64,000 bases of DNA from Halanaerobacter jeridensis (GTDB lineage: Bacteria > Bacillota > Halanaerobiia > Halobacteroidales > Halobacteroidaceae). The notes below the pieces were generated by a model. It was given only the letters and a program-made list of their open reading frames with translations. It was not told the origin of the DNA and did not search any database. Numbering within the stretch: position 1 is the first letter of the stretch; each line of letters opens with the position of its first letter. The position numbers and the translations under genes were made by a program. The DNA is taken from contig NZ_JAFBDQ010000002.1 in NCBI RefSeq assembly GCF_016908315.1, positions 124,001 to 188,000 on the forward strand, written 5' to 3'. This document shows, in pieces, positions 43,583-53,900 of the stretch.

Positions 43583-44494
43583 ATGAGATTAAGCAAAGAA
43601 AAAGCACCATATTTATTCATTTCACCGTTTTTTATATTATTTGCTATCTTTGGTGCTTTCCCAATCTTGTTTTCATTCTTTTTAAGTTTTAATCAGTGGG
43701 ATGGGCTCTCGGCAATGCAGTTTGTTGGATTTGAAAATTATTTATTAGTGTTAACTGATCCATGGTTTTGGAAGTCGATTAAAAACACCTTGGTTATTTT
43801 TGTATTGACGACAATTCCGCAGCATTTAATAGCTTTGTCTTTAGCATTTATATTAAATTCTGCTAAAGTTAAGTTTAAAGAGTTCTTTAGATCAGCTTAC
43901 TTTTTACCGTATATTACTTCTTCGGTAGCAGTTTCTTTGATCTTTATGACTTTATTTGGGGAACATTACGGAATAATAAATGCTGTTTTAAAGTATGTAT
44001 CTAATTTCCCTGGAGTTGAAATGCTATTTAATTTGATTAATGCAGAATTGCCGATTAGGTGGTTAAATAGTGCTAAATGGTTGAAACCAGCAATTGCTAT
44101 TTTGATTACTTGGAAATTTACCGGTTGGAATATGATTATTTATTATGCTGGAATTCAAAAGATACCAGAAAGCTTATATGAAGCAGCTGAAGTAGATGGT
44201 GCTAGTTTATTTGATAAGTTCTTTAGAATTACGTTACCATTATTAAAGCCGATTATCTTCTTTGGTGTAACAATGTCTATCATTGGTAACTTACGTATCT
44301 TTGCAGAACCAATGATTTTAACAGGTGGATCAGGCGGTCCAGGACAATCTGGTTTAACGACAGCAATGTATTTATATAAGACTGGTTTTGAATGGACTCA
44401 ATTTGGAGTAGGTAGTTCTATGGCTTATATTTTATGTGCTTTGATAGTTACTTTATCATTACTTAATAACAAATTCTTTAATAAAGAAATTTAG
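43583..44494 (+). CDS. Sugar ABC transporter permease, MalF-type
   Basis: 303-aa inner-membrane permease with six predicted helices. The N-terminus KAPYLFISPFFILFAIFGAF and the coupling motif EAAEVDGASLFDKFFRITLP (EAA loop, near 200) place it in the MalF group of the carbohydrate-uptake family 1. It pairs with the next gene to form the channel for the binding protein at 42207. AAGGAGG precedes its ATG. No ATP-binding subunit is encoded in this operon, so a shared MsmK/UgpC-type ATPase elsewhere is needed. Confidence 0.93.
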   Translation: MRLSKEKAPYLFISPFFILFAIFGAFPILFSFFLSFNQWDGLSAMQFVGFENYLLVLTDPWFWKSIKNTLVIFVLTTIPQHLIALSLAFILNSAKVKFKEFFRSAYFLPYITSSVAVSLIFMTLFGEHYGIINAVLKYVSNFPGVEMLFNLINAELPIRWLNSAKWLKPAIAILITWKFTGWNMIIYYAGIQKIPESLYEAAEVDGASLFDKFFRITLPLLKPIIFFGVTMSIIGNLRIFAEPMILTGGSGGPGQSGLTTAMYLYKTGFEWTQFGVGSSMAYILCALIVTLSLLNNKFFNKEI

Positions 44495-44509
44495 GGGAGG
44501 TAGAAAAAA

Positions 44510-45379
44510 GTGAGTTTAATCAGTAATAGTCAAGATAACCCTCAAGAAAGTAGTAATGTAAAATATACATTACAAAGAATATTGCTCTATACAGTTTTGG
44601 TTGTAGGAGCAATAGTAACTTTATTTCCGTTTTTCTACATGTTAATAATAGCGACGAGAACTAGAGCAGATATATTTACTTTTCCACCACCGATTTGGTT
44701 TGGCGATTCTTTTATTGACAACCTTAATATCTTATTAAATAAGATGCCGTTTTTCCGCAATATCTTTAATAGTATTGTGATAGCAGTGAGTACAACTTTC
44801 ATGACTATGTTCTTCTGTGCTTTAGGTGGTTATGGTTTTGCGAAATATGATTTTAAATGGAAGAGCCAATTATTCTTCTTGATGTTAGGAACAATGATGA
44901 TTCCTGCTTTATTAAGAATAATTCCATGGTTTATTATGATGAGACAGTTTGGTTGGATTAATACTTTCTGGCCGTTAATTATTCCTGGAATTGCGAATCC
45001 ATTTGGTATCTTTTTAATGAAACAGTTTATGGATGATATTCCTAATAGTATTATTGATGCAGCAAGAATAGATGGATGTAGTGAATTCCAAATCTTTTAT
45101 AAAATGGCGTTACCATTGAGTTTACCTGGCTTAGGAACATTAGGGATTTTAACTTTCTTAGCATCTTGGAACCGATATATGCAGCCGTTATTAATTCTGC
45201 AAGAAAAATCAATGTATACTATTCCAGTTGCATTATCTAAATTACAAGGTAAGATAGACCAAAACTGGGGTGCACAAATGGTAGGAACTACTTTAGCAAT
45301 TGCACCAATCATAATTGCTTTTGTGTTAGCGTCTAAGCAGTTTATTTCTGGAATTACAGAAGGTGCTACTAAAGGATAA
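44510..45379 (+). CDS. Sugar ABC transporter permease, MalG-type
   Basis: 289-aa permease with six predicted helices; N-terminal cytoplasmic tail about 1-25, and the coupling loop DAARIDGCSEFQIFYKMALP near 185. The segment GGYGFAKYDFKWKSQLF and the ending TEGATKG are typical of the MalG group. GTG start at 44510 with AGGGGAGG upstream, 16 bases after the first permease. It completes the membrane part of the importer; its 3' neighbour is GH4. Confidence 0.93.
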   Translation: MSLISNSQDNPQESSNVKYTLQRILLYTVLVVGAIVTLFPFFYMLIIATRTRADIFTFPPPIWFGDSFIDNLNILLNKMPFFRNIFNSIVIAVSTTFMTMFFCALGGYGFAKYDFKWKSQLFFLMLGTMMIPALLRIIPWFIMMRQFGWINTFWPLIIPGIANPFGIFLMKQFMDDIPNSIIDAARIDGCSEFQIFYKMALPLSLPGLGTLGILTFLASWNRYMQPLLILQEKSMYTIPVALSKLQGKIDQNWGAQMVGTTLAIAPIIIAFVLASKQFISGITEGATKG

Positions 45380-45412
45380 ATTAATAATCCAGTTTAAAAG
45401 GGGAAGGTAATT

Positions 45413-46747
45413 ATGGAAGATAAGAAGGCTTTAAAAATCACTGTTATTGGTGGTGGAAGTAGTTATACGCCAGAAATAATTGAGGGGTTAATTGAACGTC
45501 ACCACCAACTACCTGTTGCAGAGTTGTATTTAGTAGATATTGAAGCCGGCCGAGAAAAGTTAAATATAGTTGGTGCTTTGGCACAGCGGATGATTGAGCA
45601 AGCAGGACTTGATATTGATATTCATCTTACTTTAGACCGAGAAGAAGCAATTAAAGAGGCTGATTTTATTATTACGCAATTTAGAGTGGGGCTTTTAGAT
45701 GCTCGAATTCAAGATGAAAAGATACCGCTGCAGTATAACTGTTTAGGTCAAGAAACAACTGGGGCTGGAGGCATGGCTAAAGCCTTAAGAACTATTCCCG
45801 TTATTTTAGATATCTGTGCTGATATTGAGAGATTGGCCCCTGAGGCATGGTTGATTAATTTTACTAATCCCAGTGGAATTATAACTGAAACAGTTCTTAA
45901 GCATACAGATGTACAGTGTATTGGTTTGTGTAATGTACCTGTAGTGATGCATAATACTTGTGCTGAAATGTTAGAAGTAGAGAGAAAAGAAATTGAATTA
46001 GATTTAATTGGCCTTAATCATTTGGTGTGGGGTCGAGATGTAATTTATAAGGGGCAGAGTCAACTTGATAAAATTCTATCTCGTCTACTGTCAGGAGAAC
46101 AAATTTCAGTGAGCAATATTTCTGATTTTCCGTGGGAAGAAGACCTATTAAAAAGTTTAGAGCTATTACCTTGTCCTTATCATAAATATTATTATCAAAC
46201 ATCTAAGATTTTAGAAGAAGAGATTGAGGCGGCTGAGAACGAAGGGACACGAGGCGAAGTGGTTAAAAAGTTAGAAAAAGAACTGTTTAAATTATATCAA
46301 GATCCAAACTTAAGAGAAAAACCGGCTATGTTAGATGAGAGGGGCGGTCACTTTTATTCAGAAGCTGCTTGTGATTTGATTAATGCTATTTATAATGATT
46401 TAGGAACAACTCATTATTTAAATGTGCCTAATAATGGTGTTATAGACTCTTTGCCTGATGATGCAGTAATTGAAAGGACTTGTCTTGTCAACCAAAGCGG
46501 ACCTCATCCTTTTAACAGTGAAAAATTAGAACCTAAAATCAGAGGTCTAATTCAAGTAGTCAAAGATTATGAAATTTTAACTATTCAAGCAGGGGTTAAT
46601 GGTTATTATGATGCCGCTTATCAAGCTTTATTACTACACCCTTTAGTAGATAGCAATTCGGTTAAACCGTTATTAGATGATATTTTAGCAGCAAATAGTG
46701 AATATTTACCGCAGTTTGAATCTGTAATAGAAGAAAAGAACTTATAA
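45413..46747 (+). CDS. GH4 6-phospho-beta-glucosidase
   Basis: 444-aa family-4 glycosidase that uses NAD+ and a divalent metal to cleave 6-phospho-beta-glucosides. NAD-binding loop TVIGGGSSYTPEIIEGL, substrate motif FTNPSGI, and metal ligands Cys in GLCNVPVVMH and His in GLNHLVWGRD. It matches the cytoplasmic LicH/BglT group in length and motifs. Its substrates normally come from a PTS, so it pairs logically with the EIIB/EIIC genes upstream even though it lies in an ABC importer operon. Ribosome binding site AAGGGGAAGG. The distinction from 6-phospho-alpha-glucosidases is by resemblance only. Confidence 0.9.
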   Translation: MEDKKALKITVIGGGSSYTPEIIEGLIERHHQLPVAELYLVDIEAGREKLNIVGALAQRMIEQAGLDIDIHLTLDREEAIKEADFIITQFRVGLLDARIQDEKIPLQYNCLGQETTGAGGMAKALRTIPVILDICADIERLAPEAWLINFTNPSGIITETVLKHTDVQCIGLCNVPVVMHNTCAEMLEVERKEIELDLIGLNHLVWGRDVIYKGQSQLDKILSRLLSGEQISVSNISDFPWEEDLLKSLELLPCPYHKYYYQTSKILEEEIEAAENEGTRGEVVKKLEKELFKLYQDPNLREKPAMLDERGGHFYSEAACDLINAIYNDLGTTHYLNVPNNGVIDSLPDDAVIERTCLVNQSGPHPFNSEKLEPKIRGLIQVVKDYEILTIQAGVNGYYDAAYQALLLHPLVDSNSVKPLLDDILAANSEYLPQFESVIEEKNL

Positions 46748-46770
46748 TATCTATAATTAGGAGGATAATC

Positions 46771-49497
46771 ATGAACGAACAAAGTTGGCAATTTATTGGT
46801 AACAATGGAGAGTTTACTTTAAAAGATCCAGAACAAAATAATTATCTATACTTTCCGCTAGTTAATGAAGCAGGTATGATGTCTGCAATAACTCCATCGT
46901 TACATGGAGATATTAAGACAGGACAGAATACTTTTGCTATGGAACCAGTGTCAGCTATAGATTTGCATAATAAGAAATCAACGCGTAACTTTTGGTTTTT
47001 AATAGATGATAGTGAAGTCTGGTCAGCAACAGGTAAGTCAGCTCAGCAAGAAGCAAATAGGTTTGCTAATGATGATGCAGAAGAGGTTACTTTAGAAGCC
47101 GGGATGTTGTGGCATAAAGTGACGAGAAAGAATGAAGATTTAGGTCTACAGTCTGAAGTATGTAATTTTGTACCGCAAACTGATGAGCAAGTTGAATTGA
47201 TGAAAGTTACAATTAAGAATACAGGGAGTGAAAGTAAAAAAATAACCCCTACTTCAGGGATTCCACTTTATGGTCGCTCAGCAGATAACTTAAGAGACCA
47301 TCGTCATGTAACATCACTGTTGAATGTAATTAAGACAGTAGATAATGGAGTAGAGTTATCACCTACATTATCTTTTGATGAACGTGGTCATAATTTAAAT
47401 GATGTCTCTTATCAAGTTGTAGGTAGAAGCGGCAGTGGAGAAAGCCCAATTGGATTTTTCCCAGTCTTTGAAGACTTTATTGGAGAAGGCGGTTCTTTGA
47501 CTTGGCCGGAAGCAGTTGTGTCTAATAAAGATGACTATGCCCAAGTTGGCGAAGAATTTACTGGATATGAAGCAGTAGGAGCACTTCGTTTTGATGATGT
47601 TGTATTAGAACCTGGCTCAGAAAAGTCTTATGTGTTAGCAATTGTAGTTGATGAAGATGGTTCTGAAGTAGATATAGCCCAAAAATACTGCAGTGCAGAG
47701 AAGTTTGATTCTTACTTAGCAGATAACAAAGAATTTTGGGAAGAAAAGATCGGAAAAGTAGAATTTGAATCTGGAGATGAGAAATTTGATGATTGGATGA
47801 AGTGGGTTACTTTACAGCCGACTTTAAGAAGAATTTATGGTTGTTCTTTCTTACCTCATCATGATTACGGCCGCGGCGGTCGTGGTTGGAGAGATTTATG
47901 GCAGGACTGTTTATCTCTACTATTAATGGAACCAGATTTAGTTAGAGATATCCTATATAATAATTTCGCTGGAGTTAGAATTGATGGTAGTAATGCGACA
48001 ATCATTGGTTCTGAACCGGGAGAATTTATTGCTGATAGAAATAATATTAGTCGAGCTTGGATGGATCATGGGGCTTGGCCATTATTAACTACTAAATTAT
48101 ATCTTGATCGCAGCGGCGATTTAGAATTCTTATTAGAAGAGCAGACTTACTTTAAGGATGCTCAAAGTCATCGGACTCAGAAAATAGATGAAAATTGGAG
48201 TCCTGAAGATGGCAATGAATTGTTGACTACAGACGATAATACTTATTCAGGAACAATTATCGAACATTTATTGGTGCAGCATTTAAGTCTATTCTTCAAT
48301 GTAGGAGAGCATAATAACTTCCGCTTAGAAGGTGGAGACTGGAATGATGGCTTTGATATGGCTGAAGATAAAGGAGAAAGTGTAGCTTTTACAGCCTTAT
48401 ATGCTGATAATATGTTAAAATTAGCTGAATTACTGCGCAATTTAGAAGAAGAATTAGATAAAGAAGAGCTAGAGTTGGCCCAAGAGATGAAACAGCTACT
48501 AGATACTATTACTGGGAAAATAGACTATGACTCAGTAAGTGAAAAACATGAGTTGTTAGAGCAGTACTTTGCTAGTTGTGAAGCAAAGGTTAGTGGGGCC
48601 AAGACTACAGTAGCTATTTCTGATTTAATTAATGATTTAGAAACTAAAGCTCAGTGGATTAAAGAGCATATTCGGGCCAATGAATTAATTGAAAATAAAG
48701 ATGGCTATCAATGGTATAATGCCTATTATGATAATAATGCGCAGAGATTAGAAGGAGATTATCCATCGGGTGTTAGAATGACTTTGACGGGTCAAGTATT
48801 TACAATTATGAGTGGCGTAGCTACAGCAGAGCAGATAGAAAAAATTACTACTACTGCTGATCATTATTTAAAAGATGAGTCTGTAGGCGGCTATCGTTTG
48901 AATACCGACTTTAATGAGATCAAGTTGGATATGGGACGTGCCTTTGGTTTTGCTTTTGGTGAAAAAGAGAATGGTGCAATGTTTAGTCATATGGCAATGA
49001 TGTATAGTAATGCTTTATACCAAAGAAGCTTTGCCTCTCAAGGATTTGAAGTAATCAATTCTGTTTATGAACATTGTAAAGACTTTAGTACAAGTAGAAT
49101 CTATCCTGGTATCCCAGAATATATTGATTCACGGGGTCGAGGTCTATACCACTACTTGACTGGATCAGCTAGTTGGTTGTTATTAACAATGGTTAACCAA
49201 GTTTATGGAGTCCAGGGCCAAGTTGGAGATCTGAAATTAGCGCCGCAGTTAGTTAAGTCTCAATTTGATGAAGATAATCAAGCAGCAGTCACAGCTGTAT
49301 TTGCAGATCGCGATCTGAAGATTAATTATCATAATCCAGAGTTGAAATCAGCCGCTGCTTATCAAGTAAAAGATATTAAACTAAATGGAGAAAAAATTGA
49401 TTTTGATTTAGAAAATAGAGCAGCGATTATAGATAGAGATTTAATCACTAATTTAGATGAAAACAAGGAGCATCAGCTTGAAGTTACTCTAAACTAA
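46771..49497 (+). CDS. GH94 beta-glucoside phosphorylase, probably laminaribiose type
   Basis: 908-aa inverting phosphorylase of family GH94, which splits a beta-glucosidic bond with phosphate to give alpha-glucose 1-phosphate. N-terminal beta-sandwich about 1-330; (alpha/alpha)6 barrel about 370-790 with GRGGRGWRDLWQD and the catalytic Asp in LEGGDWNDGFD (DWND at 523-526); C-terminal sheet with LTGSASWLL near 805. Its length, about 100 residues more than cellobiose phosphorylases, and its neighbours (GH16, GH149/161-like) fit laminaribiose phosphorylase. The specificity is inference. No signal peptide; cytoplasmic. Ribosome binding site AGGAGG. It lies 23 bases after GH4. Confidence 0.85.
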   Translation: MNEQSWQFIGNNGEFTLKDPEQNNYLYFPLVNEAGMMSAITPSLHGDIKTGQNTFAMEPVSAIDLHNKKSTRNFWFLIDDSEVWSATGKSAQQEANRFANDDAEEVTLEAGMLWHKVTRKNEDLGLQSEVCNFVPQTDEQVELMKVTIKNTGSESKKITPTSGIPLYGRSADNLRDHRHVTSLLNVIKTVDNGVELSPTLSFDERGHNLNDVSYQVVGRSGSGESPIGFFPVFEDFIGEGGSLTWPEAVVSNKDDYAQVGEEFTGYEAVGALRFDDVVLEPGSEKSYVLAIVVDEDGSEVDIAQKYCSAEKFDSYLADNKEFWEEKIGKVEFESGDEKFDDWMKWVTLQPTLRRIYGCSFLPHHDYGRGGRGWRDLWQDCLSLLLMEPDLVRDILYNNFAGVRIDGSNATIIGSEPGEFIADRNNISRAWMDHGAWPLLTTKLYLDRSGDLEFLLEEQTYFKDAQSHRTQKIDENWSPEDGNELLTTDDNTYSGTIIEHLLVQHLSLFFNVGEHNNFRLEGGDWNDGFDMAEDKGESVAFTALYADNMLKLAELLRNLEEELDKEELELAQEMKQLLDTITGKIDYDSVSEKHELLEQYFASCEAKVSGAKTTVAISDLINDLETKAQWIKEHIRANELIENKDGYQWYNAYYDNNAQRLEGDYPSGVRMTLTGQVFTIMSGVATAEQIEKITTTADHYLKDESVGGYRLNTDFNEIKLDMGRAFGFAFGEKENGAMFSHMAMMYSNALYQRSFASQGFEVINSVYEHCKDFSTSRIYPGIPEYIDSRGRGLYHYLTGSASWLLLTMVNQVYGVQGQVGDLKLAPQLVKSQFDEDNQAAVTAVFADRDLKINYHNPELKSAAAYQVKDIKLNGEKIDFDLENRAAIIDRDLITNLDENKEHQLEVTLN

Positions 49498-49514
49498 AGT
49501 AAGTGAGGGATAAG

Positions 49515-50504
49515 ATGGTTTATTCAGCAAATGATAATCGCTACGAAGATATGACTTACAATTATTGTGGGAATAGTGGTTTACAGTTACCAGCTATTTC
49601 TTTAGGAATGTGGCACAATTTCGGTGGTGTCGATAAATTTGAAACTAGTCGTGCTATGGTGAGACGGGCCTTTGATTTAGGGATTACTCATTTTGATTTG
49701 GCTAATAACTACGGTCCGCCGGCTGGTTCGGCCGAAGAAACTTTAGGTAGAATCCTAAAGAAAGATTTAGCACCGTATCGTGATCAATTGATTATCTCTA
49801 CTAAGGCTGGCTATGGTATGTGGTCTGGTCCTTATGGAGATGGCGGTTCTAAAAAGTATTTAACTGCTAGTTTAGATCAGAGTTTAGAACGTTTAGGATT
49901 AGATTATGTTGATATCTTTTATCATCATCGACCTGATCCGAATACTCCTCTCGAGGAGACAATGAAGGCTTTAGATAGAATTGTGAAGCAGGGTAAGGCA
50001 TTGTATGTTGGAATTTCTAATTATAATGCCCAACAGACAAAGAGAGCATCAGAAATCTTAAGAGATTTAGGAACACCATTTATTATTAATCAAGTCTCTT
50101 ATTCTATGTTCGACCGTTGGACTGAAGAGTCTTTAATTGATACTTTAGGAGCTGAAGGATTAGGTGGGATTATCTTTTCTCCTTTAGCCCAAGGACTATT
50201 AACCGATAAATATATCGATGAAATCCCTGAAGATTCTCGAGCAGCTAGTTCAAGTCAATTTTTAAATGAAACTGATATTACAGACGAGAAATTGACTAAG
50301 ATTAAAGAGCTGCATCAATTAGCGCAAAGTCGCGGTCAGAGTCTAGCTCAAATGGCTCTAGCTTGGGTTCTAAGACATGATAGCATTGCTTCAGTCTTAG
50401 TAGGAGCTAGTAAAGTTAGTCAAATTGAAGAGAATATCCAAACTGTAGATAGATTAGATTTTACTACAGATGAATTAAATAAAATTGATGAGATTCTTAG
50501 TTAA
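49515..50504 (+). CDS. Aldo/keto reductase, YghZ/GAP-reductase-like
   Basis: 329-aa aldo/keto reductase. It has the YghZ-like start NRYEDMTYNYCGNSGLQLPA, LGMWHNFGG, catalytic Asp/Tyr in THFDLANNYGPPAGSAEE, Lys in ISTKAGYGMWSGPYG and His in FYHHRPDPNTPLE, and the cofactor end SVLVGASKVSQIEEN. YghZ reduces aldehydes such as glyceraldehyde 3-phosphate or methylglyoxal with NADPH. ATG 49515 is chosen with AGTGAGGG upstream; GTG 49503 overlaps that site. In this operon it may detoxify carbonyls from fast sugar catabolism, which is a guess from context. Confidence 0.92.
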   Translation: MVYSANDNRYEDMTYNYCGNSGLQLPAISLGMWHNFGGVDKFETSRAMVRRAFDLGITHFDLANNYGPPAGSAEETLGRILKKDLAPYRDQLIISTKAGYGMWSGPYGDGGSKKYLTASLDQSLERLGLDYVDIFYHHRPDPNTPLEETMKALDRIVKQGKALYVGISNYNAQQTKRASEILRDLGTPFIINQVSYSMFDRWTEESLIDTLGAEGLGGIIFSPLAQGLLTDKYIDEIPEDSRAASSSQFLNETDITDEKLTKIKELHQLAQSRGQSLAQMALAWVLRHDSIASVLVGASKVSQIEENIQTVDRLDFTTDELNKIDEILS

Positions 50505-50525
50505 TGCTCAAGGGAGGCTGAATAA

Positions 50526-50951
50526 ATGGAGCCTAAAGAAGAATTAATTGAAGTTAAAGAATATACTGCAGATGGCTACCAGCCCTTAATTAATTATGAG
50601 TCATGGCGAGTAGCAATTTTGAAGTATTGTGATGAACTACTACCAGAAAATATTACTAAAATGCAGAAACACAATCAAACTGATGAAGTATTTGTCTTAT
50701 TAGAAGGTGAATGTATTTTATTCTTAGCTGAGGGTGACGAAGAAATTGAAGAGATTCATGCCCAAGATATGGAGCCACTAAAAGTATATAATGTTAAGAA
50801 GTCAGTGTGGCATACTCATACCCTAAGTGAAGATGCAGTAGTCTTAATTGTAGAAAATGATGATACCTGCTTAGATAATTCACCTGAAAAAGATTTAAAT
50901 TCAGAACAACAAGAAAAGTTAGTACAGTTAACAGCTGAAGCATGGAATTAA
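50526..50951 (+). CDS. Small cupin-domain protein
   Basis: 141-aa single-domain cupin. Predicted barrel strands include KMQKHNQTDEVFVLLEGECI (cupin motif 1: His and Glu) and VYNVKKSVWHTHTLSEDAVV (motif 2: His). This leaves a likely metal site of two to three His and one Glu. Function is not known; sugar-binding or isomerase cupins are possible. It lies 22 bases after the reductase and 21 before the large phosphorylase, in the middle of the operon, so a link to carbohydrate handling is expected. Ribosome binding site GGGAGG. Confidence 0.75.
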   Translation: MEPKEELIEVKEYTADGYQPLINYESWRVAILKYCDELLPENITKMQKHNQTDEVFVLLEGECILFLAEGDEEIEEIHAQDMEPLKVYNVKKSVWHTHTLSEDAVVLIVENDDTCLDNSPEKDLNSEQQEKLVQLTAEAWN

Positions 50952-50972
50952 TATTAATGAGGAGGCAGGAAA

Positions 50973-53900
50973 ATGGGCCAAGATTTTTCCTTAACTGAAG
51001 AAGGCAATTTTGTAATTAAAGATTATCAAGATAAATCAACTTTTGCTAGCTTTCTACCTGGCATAGCTGGTAAGCTAGGAATTCCAATTTGGGCTTTTTA
51101 TGTTAACCGGGGCCAAGGTTTAGCAAGCTTCGGAATTGAAAATAAAGATCATCCAATCATGGAGTTCTATCCGGCTAATAAATCCTATCAGAATGTTGAA
51201 ACTAAAGGATTTAGAACTTTTATTAAGCTAGAAGATAATGATAGAGAAACTGTTTATGAACCTTTCCGGGAAGTAAATGAGCATATTTCGACTGAAATGA
51301 CTATTGCTCCTTATCAACTAACAATTGAAGAGAAAAACTTAGAATTAGGCTTAGAAGTAATAGTTAATTATTATATTCTACCTAATGAAAACTTCGGTGG
51401 ACTAGTCAGAAGAGTTGAAGTTAAAAATACTACTGGTCGTGAGAAAGATATAGAAGTCTTAGACGGGATGCCGATGTTGATTCCTTATGGGATTGGCAAT
51501 GGTGCACTAAAAGAGGTTAGTCAAACAATTTCTGCTTGGGCCAAAGTCTATGCTTTTGATGAAGGAACACCATTTTATCGTTTGCGAGCTTCAGCAGAAG
51601 ATGAAGCAGCAGTTAGCCAAATGGAAGCAGGTAATTTCTATATTCCATTTGCGAAGCAGGATGTTGAAAATCAACTACTACAGCCGTTAGTAGACCCCAA
51701 GGTGATTTTTGAGCATCGAACTAGTTTAGAAGAAGCAGTTGGCTTTAAAAAGCAGGATTTAACAGATTTTGATGGAAAACAGATTTTAGAAAATAGATTC
51801 CCATCTGCGATGGCAAGCCATAAAGAAACATTGTGCTGCGGTGAAGGACTAGAGATCAACTCAGTCTTTGGTCACTTAGCAGACCAAGATCGTTTAGCAG
51901 AAGTAACTGAGAAGGTCATGGAACCAGGCTTTTTAGAAGAAAAAGCTGAAGAAACAGCGCAGTTACATGATTATTATGCTGATCATATCTTTACTGTTAG
52001 TGGTGAAGATAGATTAGATGCTTACAGCCGTCAGACATTTATGGATAATATCTTACGGGGTGGATTCCCAATTAGTTTAGGTGAAGATAGTGATACAACT
52101 TATCATATCTTCTCTCGTAAACATGGTGATTTAGAACGTGATTATAATGAGTTTTCATTAGAACCAGCTTATTATTCGCAGGGGAATGGAAACTTTAGAG
52201 ATGTTAATCAAAATCGTCGTTGTGATGTCTTCTTTAACCCTGAGGTTGAAGAACATAACTTGAAATTATTTGCTAACTTAATTCAACCAAATGGTTATAA
52301 CCCATTAGTCATTGAAGGAAGTAAGTTTTATATTCCTACTGAAGATGCACAACAAGAGTTAGCTCAACATGCAGCAGAAGCTAATGATAAATTATTAGAG
52401 CGTTTACAAGAGACCTTTACTCCAGGAGAAATAGCTGTCTTTATTGATGATCATGATATCAACTTAGATGTAGATATTCCTGAGTTTGTTGATTTAGTAA
52501 TTGATAGCGCAGAATTCTGGACAGAGGCTAAATTTGGAGAAGGATACTGGATTGACCACTGGACTTATAATTTAGATTTAATTGAGAACTACTTAGCAGT
52601 TTATCCGGAGCAATTAGCTGAGTTATTATTTGAAGATCAAAGTTATACTTTCTATGATAACTATGCTCAAGTTCAGCCGCGTGAAGAGAAGCATGTCCTA
52701 ACAGATTCAGGGCCAAAGCAGTTGAATGCTGTAGTCGAATCTGAGGATAAGAAAGAGTTAATCGAAGCGCGGGGTAAGAACCCTTATTATGTGCGCACTG
52801 AAGATGGTGAAGGTGAGATTTATGAGACGACATTAATGACTAAGTTATTAACTTTAGTAATTAATAAAACTGCTACTCTAGATCCCTATGGAGTGGGAGT
52901 AGAAATGGAAGCTAATAAACCAGGTTGGTATGATGCTTTGAATGGTTTACCTGGCATCTTTGGATCTTGTACAGCCGAAACAATGGAGTTGAAGAGGTTA
53001 GTTGAGTTTCTATTAGACAGTATCCAGCAATTAGATGTAGCAGATAATAAAGAGATTACTTTACCGCAGGAACTATATCAATTCCAGCAGCAGTTAGCAG
53101 CAGTCTTAGAAGATTGGTTAGCAGAACGTGATGACTTTGCCTATTGGGAGCAAACTGCTCAGTTAAGAGAAGAGTATCGCGCCGAAGTTTTCTGGGGCTT
53201 ATCTGGAGCTGAAGAAGAACTGACTATTGCTGAACTGCAGGAGTTTTTAGAGCAGGTAGCAGAGAAATTGGAGCAGGCAGTAGAGTTGGCCCAAGAAGAA
53301 GAGGGATTATTTACAACTTACTTCTCTTATCAGCCAGTAGAATACACTAAGACTGGTGAAGTTACAGCAGACGGTATGGAAAAGATAAAAGTAACTGAAT
53401 TTGAACAGCACCGTCTACCACAGTTTTTAGAAGGGCAAGTTAGAGCAATGAAATTATTCTCTGATGAAGAAGAAGCTCAGCAGTTACATGATAATGTAGA
53501 GGATAGTCAATTATATGACGAACCTTTAGGCATGTATCGTGTCAATGGTGACCTATCTAGTGAATCCTATGATATTGGTCGAGCTAGAGCCTTTAGTCCC
53601 GGTTGGTTAGAGAATGGATCTATCTGGCTGCATATGGAATATAAGTATTTATTAGAATTAATCAAGGCTGGCTTAGCTGATGAATTTTATGCAGCAATTG
53701 ATGAAGCATTGGTTCCATTCCAAGATCCTGAAACTTATGGCCGGAGTATTTTAGAGAATAGTTCATTCATTTTAAGTACGCTGAATGACGATAGCGAAAA
53801 TCACGGTCGCGGTTATATTGCGAGGTTAAGTGGATCGACAGCTGAGTATATTCATATGTGGACGTTGATGGCATTTGGCCCGCAGCCATTTAAGATGCAG

